Positions 1 through 6,157 are shown, numbered from the stretch's first letter. The stretch: 13,592 nucleotides of DNA from JASFRS01 sp050114795 (GCA_050114795.1 JASFRS010000065.1:1-13592); one strand, 5' to 3'. The notes: generated by a model not told the origin, from the sequence alone. Made by a program: numbers and translations.

Positions 1-41
1 ATCAATCTGTTGCGCACCCGGCGGGGGTGTTCGAGCATCAT
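1..41 (-). CDS. Possible start of a downstream gene (partial, runs off left edge)
   Basis: A minus-strand reading frame opens with two consecutive ATG codons (first bases 41 and 38), just 4 bp after the TPR gene's stop, and stays open to the window edge. It reads MMLEHPRRVRNRL. A weak purine-rich stretch precedes it. The tight spacing would suit a next gene in the same operon. The plus strand is also open here (TGA at 49-51) and could be the end of a convergent gene, so with 13 codons visible the call is tentative and no function can be given. Confidence 0.3.
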   Translation of the reverse strand, partial: MMLEHPRRVRNRL

Positions 42-45
42 TCAC

Positions 46-918
46 TCATGACAATAAATCAGGCAGGATTTTCGCCAGAGAGGCTTTCGCCTGGCCCAGA
101 CGGCCTTGGGAATAGCTGACTGACAAGCTCCATTCCCCATGTTCGGGGGCGAGCAGCAGATAATCAAAAGCAAATTGACCGCTGCCATGCATAGCCGTGG
201 CCTTCACACCCGTGGGAATAAGCTCTGAGAGTTGTTCGGGAACGTCCATCGCCTCCGGCGCGGCTTGTCCGAACTTTTCAAGACCTTTAGCGATATCAGC
301 CGCATTCTGCTCGAATGAAGCTTCAGCCGTTTTATAAATATCCAGCGCCACACCACCGGAAATATCAGAATCCCAATAGGTGCACCTACTATCACCATCC
401 CGGTCATAGGCATCATAGCGGACATGGTCCTGCCAAGTGATCGGACAATGCTGACCTGTGGTGTTTGACACCCAGTCCCCATTTTCATCCGCATGCCAGG
501 TGGCGCTAAGGTTTTTATACAGCTTTAGGGCTGTGGCGCTGGCTTTGACCGCATCGGCATTCTGCTGCAAGGCCACATGCGCAGCAGCCTTTTCAGACAT
601 CATATTCGCGGCCCAGATGGGATTACGGTCCGCACCTTCAACATTTGGATAAAGCGCTTGAAACTGGTCAACGAGAGGCGGCACTTCATCCCACGCCCCG
701 ACAATGCGCTTTAAGTCGATAAGGAAATGAAGCGCGCGAAGTTTTTCAATACCCTCCGCCTTTGGAAGGGTATTTTCCAACATCTGGATAGCCTCTTCAT
801 TCTGGCCTTTAAAACCAAGCTGGAGGGCCTGCTGGATGTCTTGCGCCACATCCGCACGAGCAGCCATGTGCAATGCGCTGAAAGAGACAGCGATTGTGAT
901 TATCAATTTTCCAAGCAT
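46..918 (-). CDS. Exported TPR-like protein of unknown function
   Basis: This encodes about 290 aa. I chose the ATG at 918 over the one at 933 because GAGGGG (926-931) lies 7 nt upstream of it and overlaps the earlier ATG. The N-terminus MLGKLIITIAVSFSALHMAA followed by RAD is a typical Sec signal peptide with an AxA-like cleavage site near residue 22, so the product is probably periplasmic. Residues 25-140 are alpha-helical and alanine-rich with TPR-like spacing (for example GQNEEAIQMLENTLP). A Cys pair (C158, C179) could form a disulfide. Residues 172-183 (DRDGDSRCTYWD) have Asp at positions 1, 3, 5 and 12 of a 12-residue EF-hand-like loop. I do not recognise the family beyond TPR-like. The LytTR regulator gene lies 91 bp upstream on the same strand, so co-transcription is possible but not shown. 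Confidence 0.75.
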   Translation of the reverse strand: MLGKLIITIAVSFSALHMAARADVAQDIQQALQLGFKGQNEEAIQMLENTLPKAEGIEKLRALHFLIDLKRIVGAWDEVPPLVDQFQALYPNVEGADRNPIWAANMMSEKAAAHVALQQNADAVKASATALKLYKNLSATWHADENGDWVSNTTGQHCPITWQDHVRYDAYDRDGDSRCTYWDSDISGGVALDIYKTAEASFEQNAADIAKGLEKFGQAAPEAMDVPEQLSELIPTGVKATAMHGSGQFAFDYLLLAPEHGEWSLSVSYSQGRLGQAKASLAKILPDLLS

Positions 919-1009
919 AGAAACACCCCTCATTCATATTCTGCATATACATGTCAGATATATGAGCGCGTCGATAACATTATTGCGGTAAAGCGCTCCC
1001 ACGCTGCGA

Positions 1010-1849
1010 CTAAAGGGAATTGCGATATTTCCGACTGGCGGGGAGGTCCAAACCATCCACTGTCTTTACGACCGCCCCACCATCCCCCGTTGGTACCACT
1101 TCACGGATGCTATCACGCTTCACAAGATAAGACCGGTGAATGCGGATGTGGGCGTCGCCGGCTTCGCGGAGTAGGCCTTCCAGCGCGGTTAAGGTCATGC
1201 GGATGAGGTGGTGGCCTTGGGCGGTATGCACTTCGACATAGTTGGAGACGGCTTTGGCCCAGAGGATATCACCTGCATCCAAAAACACATGGCGGCCACC
1301 GGATTTCAGCTCCAGCCGTCCGCTTTGGCGGGCTTGTTCTTTGATGTTTTGGGCTTCTAATTGGAGCTGCTCAATATGGCGCATGGCACGGAAGGACAGA
1401 ACGACCAGAAGATAGGTGTAAATATCCTTGCGCAGTTCATAGACCCAGAGGTCAGGGCCTAATAGCGTTTCAGGATTAGGCTTCCCCAGCAACAGCGGGT
1501 AGCTGATACTGCGCAACACATCCATCAACCCCACATGGATAATCCCAAAGGCCACAAAGCCCAGCGCATAATGCGGCAAGACACGGGGCCAACCCTCCAA
1601 TGAGAGAGGCACGCGGTTTAACAGCCAGGGAATGACTAAAAAGGCCGGGATGATGGCGAGGTGAGATGTTAATTGCTCGACCCAGGGTTTAAGCCAATAG
1701 AACTCTATCCCCGCCGCGCTGTCCTCCATATGATCGGAGGTGGAGAGGATGAGCCAGGACAAAACCACAAAGCCCAATATGACCAGAAACATGCGTTTAT
1801 CCGCACGCTGGTCAGCTTGGGTTTCGGGGTTATCTGCGCGTCCAAACAT
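1010..1849 (-). CDS. Membrane-anchored LytTR-domain transcriptional regulator
   Basis: This 279-aa one-component regulator combines a membrane sensor with a DNA-binding domain. The N-terminal half has about four hydrophobic segments (near residues 20-36, 59-78, 90-112 and 140-155). A charged helical linker follows (157-178, coiled-coil-like), then a C-terminal LytTR domain (about 180-279) with its usual landmarks: VFLDAGDILWAKAVSNYVEVH, IRIHRSYLVKRDSI and the terminal LPASRKYRNSL. LytTR domains bind short direct repeats, unlike helix-turn-helix domains. No response-regulator receiver domain is present, so the signal is probably sensed through the membrane part. No Shine-Dalgarno is evident before the ATG, and the best promoter places the transcript start at about the ATG, so the message may be leaderless. 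The gene is divergent from the acyltransferase gene at 2031, and that spacer carries phased repeats. The acyltransferase and the gene itself are the natural candidate targets, by inference. Confidence 0.9.
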   Translation of the reverse strand: MFGRADNPETQADQRADKRMFLVILGFVVLSWLILSTSDHMEDSAAGIEFYWLKPWVEQLTSHLAIIPAFLVIPWLLNRVPLSLEGWPRVLPHYALGFVAFGIIHVGLMDVLRSISYPLLLGKPNPETLLGPDLWVYELRKDIYTYLLVVLSFRAMRHIEQLQLEAQNIKEQARQSGRLELKSGGRHVFLDAGDILWAKAVSNYVEVHTAQGHHLIRMTLTALEGLLREAGDAHIRIHRSYLVKRDSIREVVPTGDGGAVVKTVDGLDLPASRKYRNSL

Positions 1850-1855
1850 AAGGTC

Positions 1856-1884
1856 TTTATGGCAGTTTCTTATTCCTTGCGCAA
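1856..1884 (-). promoter_or_regulatory. Candidate promoter of the LytTR gene
   Basis: On the minus strand, TTGCGC (1879-1884) and CATAAA (1856-1861) are separated by exactly 17 bp. This predicts a transcript start near 1849, which is the A of the start codon, so the mRNA would be leaderless. That fits the missing ribosome binding site. The -35 match is weak (3 of 6). Confidence 0.35.
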
Positions 1885-1894
1885 AGACATCTCT

Positions 1895-1946
1895 GTCATT
1901 CGCCCCACAACGCCGTCATTCATCCCTAACGTCTGACATTCAACCC
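1895..1946. repeat. Three imperfect 12-bp direct repeats with exact 20-bp period
   Basis: The copies are GTCATTCGCCCC (1895-1906), GTCATTCATCCC (1915-1926) and GACATTCAACCC (1935-1946), each starting 20 bp after the last. A partial fourth match, CATCCC at 1961-1966, is also in register. The repeats begin 10 bp upstream of the candidate -35 of the LytTR gene and lie in the leader or promoter region of the divergent acyltransferase. Direct repeats about two helical turns apart are the kind of site LytTR domains bind, so an operator is plausible. The alternative is the tail of a dispersed palindromic repeat, since minus-strand GGGxxGAATGAC units occur in such elements in alphaproteobacterial genomes. 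Confidence 0.6.
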
Positions 1947-1960
1947 TTTTGGCGGGCCGC

Positions 1961-1980
1961 CATCCCATTTTCCTGGGATG
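1961..1980. repeat. Perfect 7-bp inverted repeat in the acyltransferase leader
   Basis: CATCCCA (1961-1967) and TGGGATG (1974-1980) flank a 6-nt loop. No T-run follows on either strand, so it is not an intrinsic terminator. It lies between the phased repeats and the acyltransferase RBS. It could be an operator, an mRNA hairpin, or the palindromic end of a dispersed repeat that also includes 1895-1946. Confidence 0.5.
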
Positions 1981-2030
1981 ACGGGAGGAGCGTTTTAAGG
2001 TGAAGTTGAGTTTTATATAGAGGACGCCCC

Positions 2031-3188
2031 ATGAACACCCGCCGCTATGATTTGGACTGGTTACGCATCATCGCCTTTGGCCTGCTGATTTTCTATCATG
2101 TAGGCATGTTTTATGTGTCTTGGGACTGGCATGTAAAAAGCATCTATGCGGGCGATGGGGCAGAGCCTTTTATGAAATTGTTGAACCCCTGGCGGCTGCC
2201 GTTGTTGTTCTTCATTTCCGGCGTGGCCTTGCGCTTTGCCTTTGATAAATACGAGGATGTGAAAGCGGCTTTCATACGCGGGCGGGTGAAGCAATTGCTT
2301 ATCCCTATCCTCTTTGGCATGGCGGTTATTGTTTATCCGCAAAGCTGGGCGGAGCTGACACAGGGTGGTGAAATTACGGCGTCTTTCTGGAACTTTTATC
2401 CCACTTATATCCAGTCGGACTTTTCCAATTATTCCGTCATCATCCCAACTTATAACCATCTTTGGTATGTGGTTTATCTGCTGATTTACACATGCATCTT
2501 TGCGCTTTTCACGCGGCCTCTGGGCTTTATTGCGGACCGTATTGTGGCACGCATTTTTGCGCAACCATTGGCGCCGTTATGGGCATTAGTCCTCCCCCTG
2601 CTGCCGCATGTGATTTATGCGTTCACGCTTAACCCTCATTATCCCTATACCCATGCGGTGGTGGGTGACTGGGCCAACCATGCGCACAGCTTCACTTTGG
2701 TTTTAACTGGCTATGTGGTGGCGAAAGATGCGGGTTATTGGCGCGCAATACAGCGCCTTCTCCCCTTCGCCCTAACTATCGCTGTTGTGCTGGGTGCGTT
2801 GAGCCTGGAATTTGATATGCTGCGTTCGCTTTATGCCTGGGCAGTGATTGCAAGCCTGCTGGGCCTCGCGCAGAAATATCTCAATCATGATGGCCCTGTG
2901 CGGCGCTATATGACCGAAGCCATTTTCCCTTGGTATATTCTGCACCAGACCTTGACAGTGATGGCGGGCTTCTGGTTAACCAAATTTGAACTGGGCCTGG
3001 GCATAGAGTTTGCGCTTATAACGCTTGCAACCTTTGGGGGCTGCGCTTTGATTTATGAATTCGGCATTCGGCGGTTTCCACTATTGCGTCCACTGTTTGG
3101 GTTAAAGTCTCAAGCATCGCCCGCAGGCACTTTCAATCCGATTTTCCGCAGGGTGCCTGAAAAATTCAGAACAGGGCGGTCGCCTTGA
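2031..3188 (+). CDS. Membrane acyltransferase, acyltransferase-3 / OpgC-like family
   Basis: This is a 385-aa polytopic inner-membrane protein with about ten transmembrane helices. The first segment, LDWLRIIAFGLLIFYHVGMFY, carries the family's arginine and histidine ten residues apart (R12 and H23, with H23 the likely catalytic residue). Other family landmarks are RLPLLFFISG (55-64), NHLWYVVYLL (142-151) and FPWYILHQTLTV (299-310), which resemble OpgC/MdoC-type proteins. Such enzymes move acyl groups (acetyl, succinyl and others) onto extracytoplasmic glycans or lipids. The substrate here cannot be read from sequence. The start is supported by AGAGGA 6 nt before the ATG. The gene diverges from the LytTR regulator, which may control it. 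Its last 26 codons overlap the 3' end of the opposing thioesterase gene. No partner glucan synthase gene is in view, so a role in osmoregulated glucan modification is not implied. Confidence 0.85.
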   Translation: MNTRRYDLDWLRIIAFGLLIFYHVGMFYVSWDWHVKSIYAGDGAEPFMKLLNPWRLPLLFFISGVALRFAFDKYEDVKAAFIRGRVKQLLIPILFGMAVIVYPQSWAELTQGGEITASFWNFYPTYIQSDFSNYSVIIPTYNHLWYVVYLLIYTCIFALFTRPLGFIADRIVARIFAQPLAPLWALVLPLLPHVIYAFTLNPHYPYTHAVVGDWANHAHSFTLVLTGYVVAKDAGYWRAIQRLLPFALTIAVVLGALSLEFDMLRSLYAWAVIASLLGLAQKYLNHDGPVRRYMTEAIFPWYILHQTLTVMAGFWLTKFELGLGIEFALITLATFGGCALIYEFGIRRFPLLRPLFGLKSQASPAGTFNPIFRRVPEKFRTGRSP

Positions 3189-3568
3189 TAGGCAACGGCG
3201 CGGACGAATATGGTCTTGCCGGTTTCCTGGACGACTTCACCCACCGCCTCTACATCCACGCCAGGCTCGCCAGCACCTAGGAATTCGAAATTACAGGTGA
3301 CAGTAACGGCATGTGTCTTTTCCAGGCACTTATAAGCAATGGCAAAGAGCGCCATGTCGGCAAAGGACATGAGGAAACCACCGTGCAGCACACCGCCATT
3401 ATTGGTGTGTTCAACGTCCGATGCCATTTTGGCGCGGACCTGTGCACCTTCCTCACGCCATAGAATGGGCTTGAGCGCAGTTTGGGCAAAACGGCCCTGG
3501 CGGCTTTCATCCTGGACCCATTTCATCCAGCCTTTATCAGGCCCATCCTCAATACACGTTGCAGGCAT
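3110..3568 (-). CDS. PaaI-type hotdog-fold thioesterase
   Basis: This 152-aa single hotdog-domain protein probably hydrolyses an acyl-CoA thioester in the cytoplasm. The characteristic segment HTNNGGVLHGGFLMSFAD (54-71) supplies the Asn/His-Gly-Gly and Asp that mark the active-site helix of the PaaI / 4-hydroxybenzoyl-CoA thioesterase superfamily. Strands such as AVTVTCNFEFLGAGEPG and KTIFVRAVAYQ complete the fold. The length is normal for the family (about 130-160 aa). AGGA lies 9 nt before the ATG. The gene sits just after a terminator and has its own candidate promoter, so it is likely monocistronic. It converges with the acyltransferase gene, and the two coding ends overlap by 79 bp. The natural substrate is unknown. 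Confidence 0.88.
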   Translation of the reverse strand: MPATCIEDGPDKGWMKWVQDESRQGRFAQTALKPILWREEGAQVRAKMASDVEHTNNGGVLHGGFLMSFADMALFAIAYKCLEKTHAVTVTCNFEFLGAGEPGVDVEAVGEVVQETGKTIFVRAVAYQGDRPVLNFSGTLRKIGLKVPAGDA

Positions 3569-3595
3569 GAAGCAAATTCCTTTTCTATCTCGCTT

Positions 3596-3624
3596 GTTTT
3601 AAGGAGCCTCCGTGCCCCTGGCAA
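3596..3624 (-). promoter_or_regulatory. Candidate promoter of the thioesterase gene
   Basis: On the minus strand, TTGCCA (3619-3624, 5 of 6 to the -35 consensus) and TAAAAC (3596-3601, 4 of 6 to the -10) are 17 bp apart. The predicted start near 3589 gives a leader of about 20 nt containing the RBS. It abuts the T-run of the upstream terminator, as expected for a separate transcription unit. Confidence 0.4.
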
Positions 3625-3661
3625 CGAAGAAAAAGCCCCAGGCGCTTGGGACGCCTGGGGC
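3625..3661 (-). terminator. Rho-independent terminator after the small TPR gene
   Basis: A perfect 10-bp stem (GCCCCAGGCG at 3635-3644 with CGCCTGGGGC at 3652-3661) closes a 7-nt loop. On the minus strand it is followed immediately by TTTTTCTTCG. It lies 39 bp after the stop of the TPR gene at 3701. The plus strand lacks a T-run, so it works for the minus strand only. Confidence 0.9.
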
Positions 3662-3700
3662 CGGTTTCCCCATAATATGCGCAAAATGGGGAATGTCAGA

Positions 3701-4171
3701 TTAATTGGACGCGTGCTGACGGCCCGCTGCGCGTTCTGCGATGCGCAGATTCGCTTTGACCTGACGGTTATGGGGGGCGAGTTCATAGGCTTTTGCAAAG
3801 TCTTCTGCCGCCTTTCCATAGTGGCCAAGACTGTAATAAGCACCGCCTCGTGCATTTAAATCCGCCCAGTGAACGGGGGTGTAAGAGATGGACATATTGC
3901 AGGCTTCAAGCGCAGCTTCTGCATCGCCCAGTTGGACACGGGATTGGCAAAGCAAGCTGGCCGCGCGACCTTGGGCGCTGGTTTTAAATGTCGCTAACTT
4001 GCCGCTTAGTAGTTCCACAACACGATCATGATAGCCTTTGTCAAAGGCACGCTCAGCCTTGTTCAGCAAAGGCGGGGTGGACATGATGTCGGTGATGGAC
4101 CCGGCTAAAGCAGGGCCTTGTATCGCGATAAAGCCTGCCACCAAGCTTAGGGTTTTGAGAGATTTCCACAT
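3701..4171 (-). CDS. Small exported TPR protein
   Basis: This encodes about 156 aa. I chose the ATG at 4171, which has GGAG (4179-4182) 7 nt upstream, over the in-frame TTG at 4186. The N-terminus MWKSLKTLSLVAGFIAIQGPALA is a signal peptide with ALA cleavage, so the mature protein is probably periplasmic. The mature part contains about three helix-turn-helix TPR units. The clearest is near the C-terminus, ADLNARGGAYYSLGHYGKAAEDFAKAYELAP, which carries the TPR signature G-x-x-Y and A-x-x-x-F/Y-x-K-A pattern. TPRs mediate protein-protein contacts, and no catalytic domain is visible. It is divergent from the LysR gene (108-bp gap), which may regulate it, and it ends at a strong terminator, so it is monocistronic. 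Confidence 0.8.
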   Translation of the reverse strand: MWKSLKTLSLVAGFIAIQGPALAGSITDIMSTPPLLNKAERAFDKGYHDRVVELLSGKLATFKTSAQGRAASLLCQSRVQLGDAEAALEACNMSISYTPVHWADLNARGGAYYSLGHYGKAAEDFAKAYELAPHNRQVKANLRIAERAAGRQHASN

Positions 4172-4178
4172 TGTTCGT

Positions 4179-4199
4179 CTCCACAATTTGAATGTGGAG
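4179..4199. promoter_or_regulatory. Dyad in the TPR/lysR divergent spacer, covering the TPR gene's RBS
   Basis: CTCCACA (4179-4185) and TGTGGAG (4193-4199) form a perfect 7-bp inverted repeat with a 7-nt spacer. It lies between the divergent TPR and LysR-type genes, where LysR regulators usually bind. On the minus-strand mRNA the second arm contains the GGAG Shine-Dalgarno of the TPR gene, so a hairpin would hide the RBS. A weak minus-strand promoter (TTGCCT 4232-4237, CATATT 4208-4213, 18-bp spacer) would start transcription at about 4201, just before the dyad. The centre does not fit the classical T-N11-A box exactly. Confidence 0.45.
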
Positions 4200-4279
4200 C
4201 ATTATCTAATATGTTTATTTCTGATGATAATAGGCAAAAGCTGGCTTGTTTTATTCATATTTGTTATTAATGAAATATC

Positions 4280-5188
4280 ATGACAAAGATTGACTGGACC
4301 GATTTGAACATCTTCCTGGCCATCGTGAATACCGGGTCTATTTCCGGCGCGGCTAAGGCGTTGAGCATGAGTCAACCTACAGTGGGTAGGCATTTAAATG
4401 CTTTGGAAGAGGCAGCGGGCACATTACTTTTTGCCCGCTCCACCCGGGCTTTGAAGCTGACGGATTCGGGCGAGGCCATATTGGAAAATGCCCGGCGCAT
4501 GGGGGTGGAGGCGCAGACGGTTGAACGACTGCTCGAAGGCCATGTGACGACGCTGTCGGGCCTTGTGAAAATTTCGACTGTTGAGGGCTTAGGCACCCAT
4601 TGGCTGCCGCGTGAAGTCGCCATTTTTAATGAGCGTTACCCTGACATCACCATAGACATTCAAATTGAAAACCGCGTGGTGGATTTGAAACTAAGAGAGG
4701 CGGACATCGCATTACGCCTGGTGCGGCCTTATCAAGGGGACTTGATTACGAAGAAGCTCACCAATTATGGCTTTGGGCTCTATGCGGATGGGTCTTATCT
4801 GGAACGACATGGCACCCCCAGCATTATAGAGGATTTAGCCCAGCATCAGATGGTTGGCATGCCCCAACAGGTCTTCCGCGGCATCGGCTTTAGTGACGAA
4901 GAATGGGTGCATTTGGAAAAGGCCAAAACCGTGGTGCAAACCAACAGCCCATCCGCCCATATTGGGGCCACAAGTGCAGGGCTGGGCATAGGCCTGCACA
5001 GCCACCGCTGGGCATCCAGCTTTCCAAATCTTGTGCGGGTGTTGCCGGAGATTAATCTGGATAAGGTGGGCGTCTGGATAGTCTCCCACGAAGACCTCCG
5101 CCACAGCGCGCGGATTAGAGCTGTTTTCGACTTTTTATCAGAGCGTATCACCAGCCAGAGGAAATTGTTTGAAGAAGGGCGGCGGTAA
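4280..5188 (+). CDS. LysR-type transcriptional regulator
   Basis: This 302-aa protein has the standard LysR length and layout. A winged helix-turn-helix lies at about residues 5-64 (DLNIFLAIVNTGSISGAAKAL, then SQPTVGRHLNALEEAAGTLLF and the wing ARSTRALKLTDSG). A linker helix (about 65-85) and a two-lobed periplasmic-binding-protein-like effector domain (about 88-295) follow. Such proteins sense a small molecule and regulate nearby genes, often a divergent one and themselves. The divergent neighbour is the exported TPR gene. The start is the ATG at 4280, and the RBS is weak (no GGAG-type sequence), so expression is probably low. The effector cannot be inferred. The gene converges with the Fic toxin gene with a 20-bp gap and no visible terminator. 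Confidence 0.92.
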   Translation: MTKIDWTDLNIFLAIVNTGSISGAAKALSMSQPTVGRHLNALEEAAGTLLFARSTRALKLTDSGEAILENARRMGVEAQTVERLLEGHVTTLSGLVKISTVEGLGTHWLPREVAIFNERYPDITIDIQIENRVVDLKLREADIALRLVRPYQGDLITKKLTNYGFGLYADGSYLERHGTPSIIEDLAQHQMVGMPQQVFRGIGFSDEEWVHLEKAKTVVQTNSPSAHIGATSAGLGIGLHSHRWASSFPNLVRVLPEINLDKVGVWIVSHEDLRHSARIRAVFDFLSERITSQRKLFEEGRR

Positions 5189-5208
5189 GGCTCATTACGC
5201 GTGCGGTT

Positions 5209-5895
5209 CTAATGAAACCGGCGATCATTGGAATCATTCATATCGTGATTTGTTGCATTATCTAAAGCTGTGACCAGCTGATTAGCTATATAGTGTGCAA
5301 GCAGCGTTTCTAATGCAGACGTGTCTGGCGCGATATCCGTGCTTGCTAAATCAGCCTGTTCAAGGGCATCATAATAGGGCTTTTTATCATGGGTAATCTG
5401 CTCAGGGACTGTATTCTCACCAGGCAACCTGTCCCCAAGTCTGCAACATAGCACAAGATAGGCTATTGCTCTAGACGTCCGTCCGTTGCCGTCATCAAAA
5501 GGATGAATCCAGTTCAAACGCCACATGACATAAGCACAGAGCTGTACGGCCGACCTCTTCTGCCAATTATCATTTATCCAATCGCACATATCTTCAATCA
5601 GACCGGGAACCTGCACACGTTCCGGCGGCTTATGTTGACTTCCAGTTATGACAGCTTTGTCTGGCCTCCAGTTCCCCGCATAGCGGGATAGGCCTTCCAT
5701 CGCAATCTGATGAAGCTGAAGAATTGTGGATGGACGAAGTTTGAATGACCTTCCATCACGCGCGACTTGGTCAATTAAATCTAAAACGCAGTCAAATTGC
5801 TTGACTGCGTTCATTGCCTCTTTTTCGGCTTTCTTTTTAGGATCGGTAATGAGTTCAGGTTCAAACGCTTGGGTCGACCTGTCTTTTTGCGTCAT
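5209..5895 (-). CDS. Fic-domain toxin of a class I FicTA system (AMP transferase)
   Basis: This 228-aa protein has the complete Fic catalytic motif HPFDDGNGRTSR at residues 131-142 (catalytic His131; phosphate- and metal-binding D/GNGR; terminal Arg). An upstream flap segment, GSQHKPPERVQVPGL (85-99), positions the target. AGNWR (73-77) is also typical. Fic enzymes move AMP from ATP to a hydroxyl on a target protein. Class I FicT toxins are known to inactivate DNA gyrase and topoisomerase IV this way. I see no self-inhibitory (S/T)xxxE(G/N) helix within this protein, which fits a class I toxin restrained by a separate antitoxin. That antitoxin is the 55-aa gene 8 bp upstream, so translation is probably coupled, the toxin's own RBS being weak. 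The target here is inferred from the class and not visible in sequence. Confidence 0.9.
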   Translation of the reverse strand: MTQKDRSTQAFEPELITDPKKKAEKEAMNAVKQFDCVLDLIDQVARDGRSFKLRPSTILQLHQIAMEGLSRYAGNWRPDKAVITGSQHKPPERVQVPGLIEDMCDWINDNWQKRSAVQLCAYVMWRLNWIHPFDDGNGRTSRAIAYLVLCCRLGDRLPGENTVPEQITHDKKPYYDALEQADLASTDIAPDTSALETLLAHYIANQLVTALDNATNHDMNDSNDRRFH

Positions 5896-5903
5896 ATGCC
5901 AGA

Positions 5904-6071
5904 TCAGCCCTTTGTTTTCTTCATCGCCTCATCAACCATGTCCCATGTCACATCCTCGTTCTCGATGTGGGCATTCCCATAGGCAAAGCTTCTGCGCTGA
6001 GCATTAATCTCCTGCTCACTCATCGGCTTTTTACGAGCTAATTCAAACATCTCTTCAATTGAACGTGACAT
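5904..6071 (-). CDS. FicA-type antitoxin partner of the Fic toxin (55 aa)
   Basis: This short gene reads MSRSIEEMFELARKKPMSEQ, then EINAQRRSFAYGNAHIENED and VTWDMVDEAMKKTKG. It resembles VbhA/FicA antitoxins: a small helical protein with an RRxxxxxGN region followed by an inhibitory-type motif, N33-A-H-I-E37-N38. In class I antitoxins the motif is (S/T)xxxE(G/N), and the Glu blocks ATP gamma-phosphate binding in the toxin. Here the Glu and Asn are kept, but Asn replaces Ser/Thr at the first position. AGGGG lies 6 nt before the ATG. The stop is 8 bp before the Fic toxin start, the usual antitoxin-first order. The upstream region has a 15-bp palindrome that may mediate autoregulation. Confidence 0.85.
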   Translation of the reverse strand: MSRSIEEMFELARKKPMSEQEINAQRRSFAYGNAHIENEDVTWDMVDEAMKKTKG

Positions 6072-6109
6072 TCCATACCCCTATAACTTGAAATATAACC
6101 TACCATGAG

Positions 6110-6124
6110 GGAACAAAATGTTCC
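6110..6124. promoter_or_regulatory. 15-bp palindrome upstream of the FicTA operon
   Basis: GGAACA (6110-6115), AAA, TGTTCC (6119-6124) is a perfect dyad 39 bp upstream of the antitoxin start. TA operons are commonly autoregulated from such sites. On the minus strand it lies upstream of TTATAT-like sequence that could be a -10 element. No promoter is assigned with confidence. Confidence 0.45.
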
Positions 6125-6157
6125 AATGAAATTGAGATAGCATCATAAGCGTTAATA

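Noticed and set aside
1..51. C-terminal end of a plus-strand gene (frame open to TGA at 49-51)
   Set aside because: Only 16 codons, with no recognisable sequence. The minus-strand start at 41, four bases after the TPR stop, is at least as likely. Neither can be settled without flanking sequence.
727..1206. A 159-codon plus-strand open frame
   Set aside because: It covers the starts and ends of the TPR and LytTR genes in antisense, has low-complexity composition (many His, Arg and Cys), and has no recognisable domain. It is a shadow frame.
2061..2564. A 167-codon minus-strand frame inside the acyltransferase gene
   Set aside because: It is antisense to a well-supported membrane protein gene, and its composition (Asn, Arg, Gln and His-rich) is unlike a real protein.
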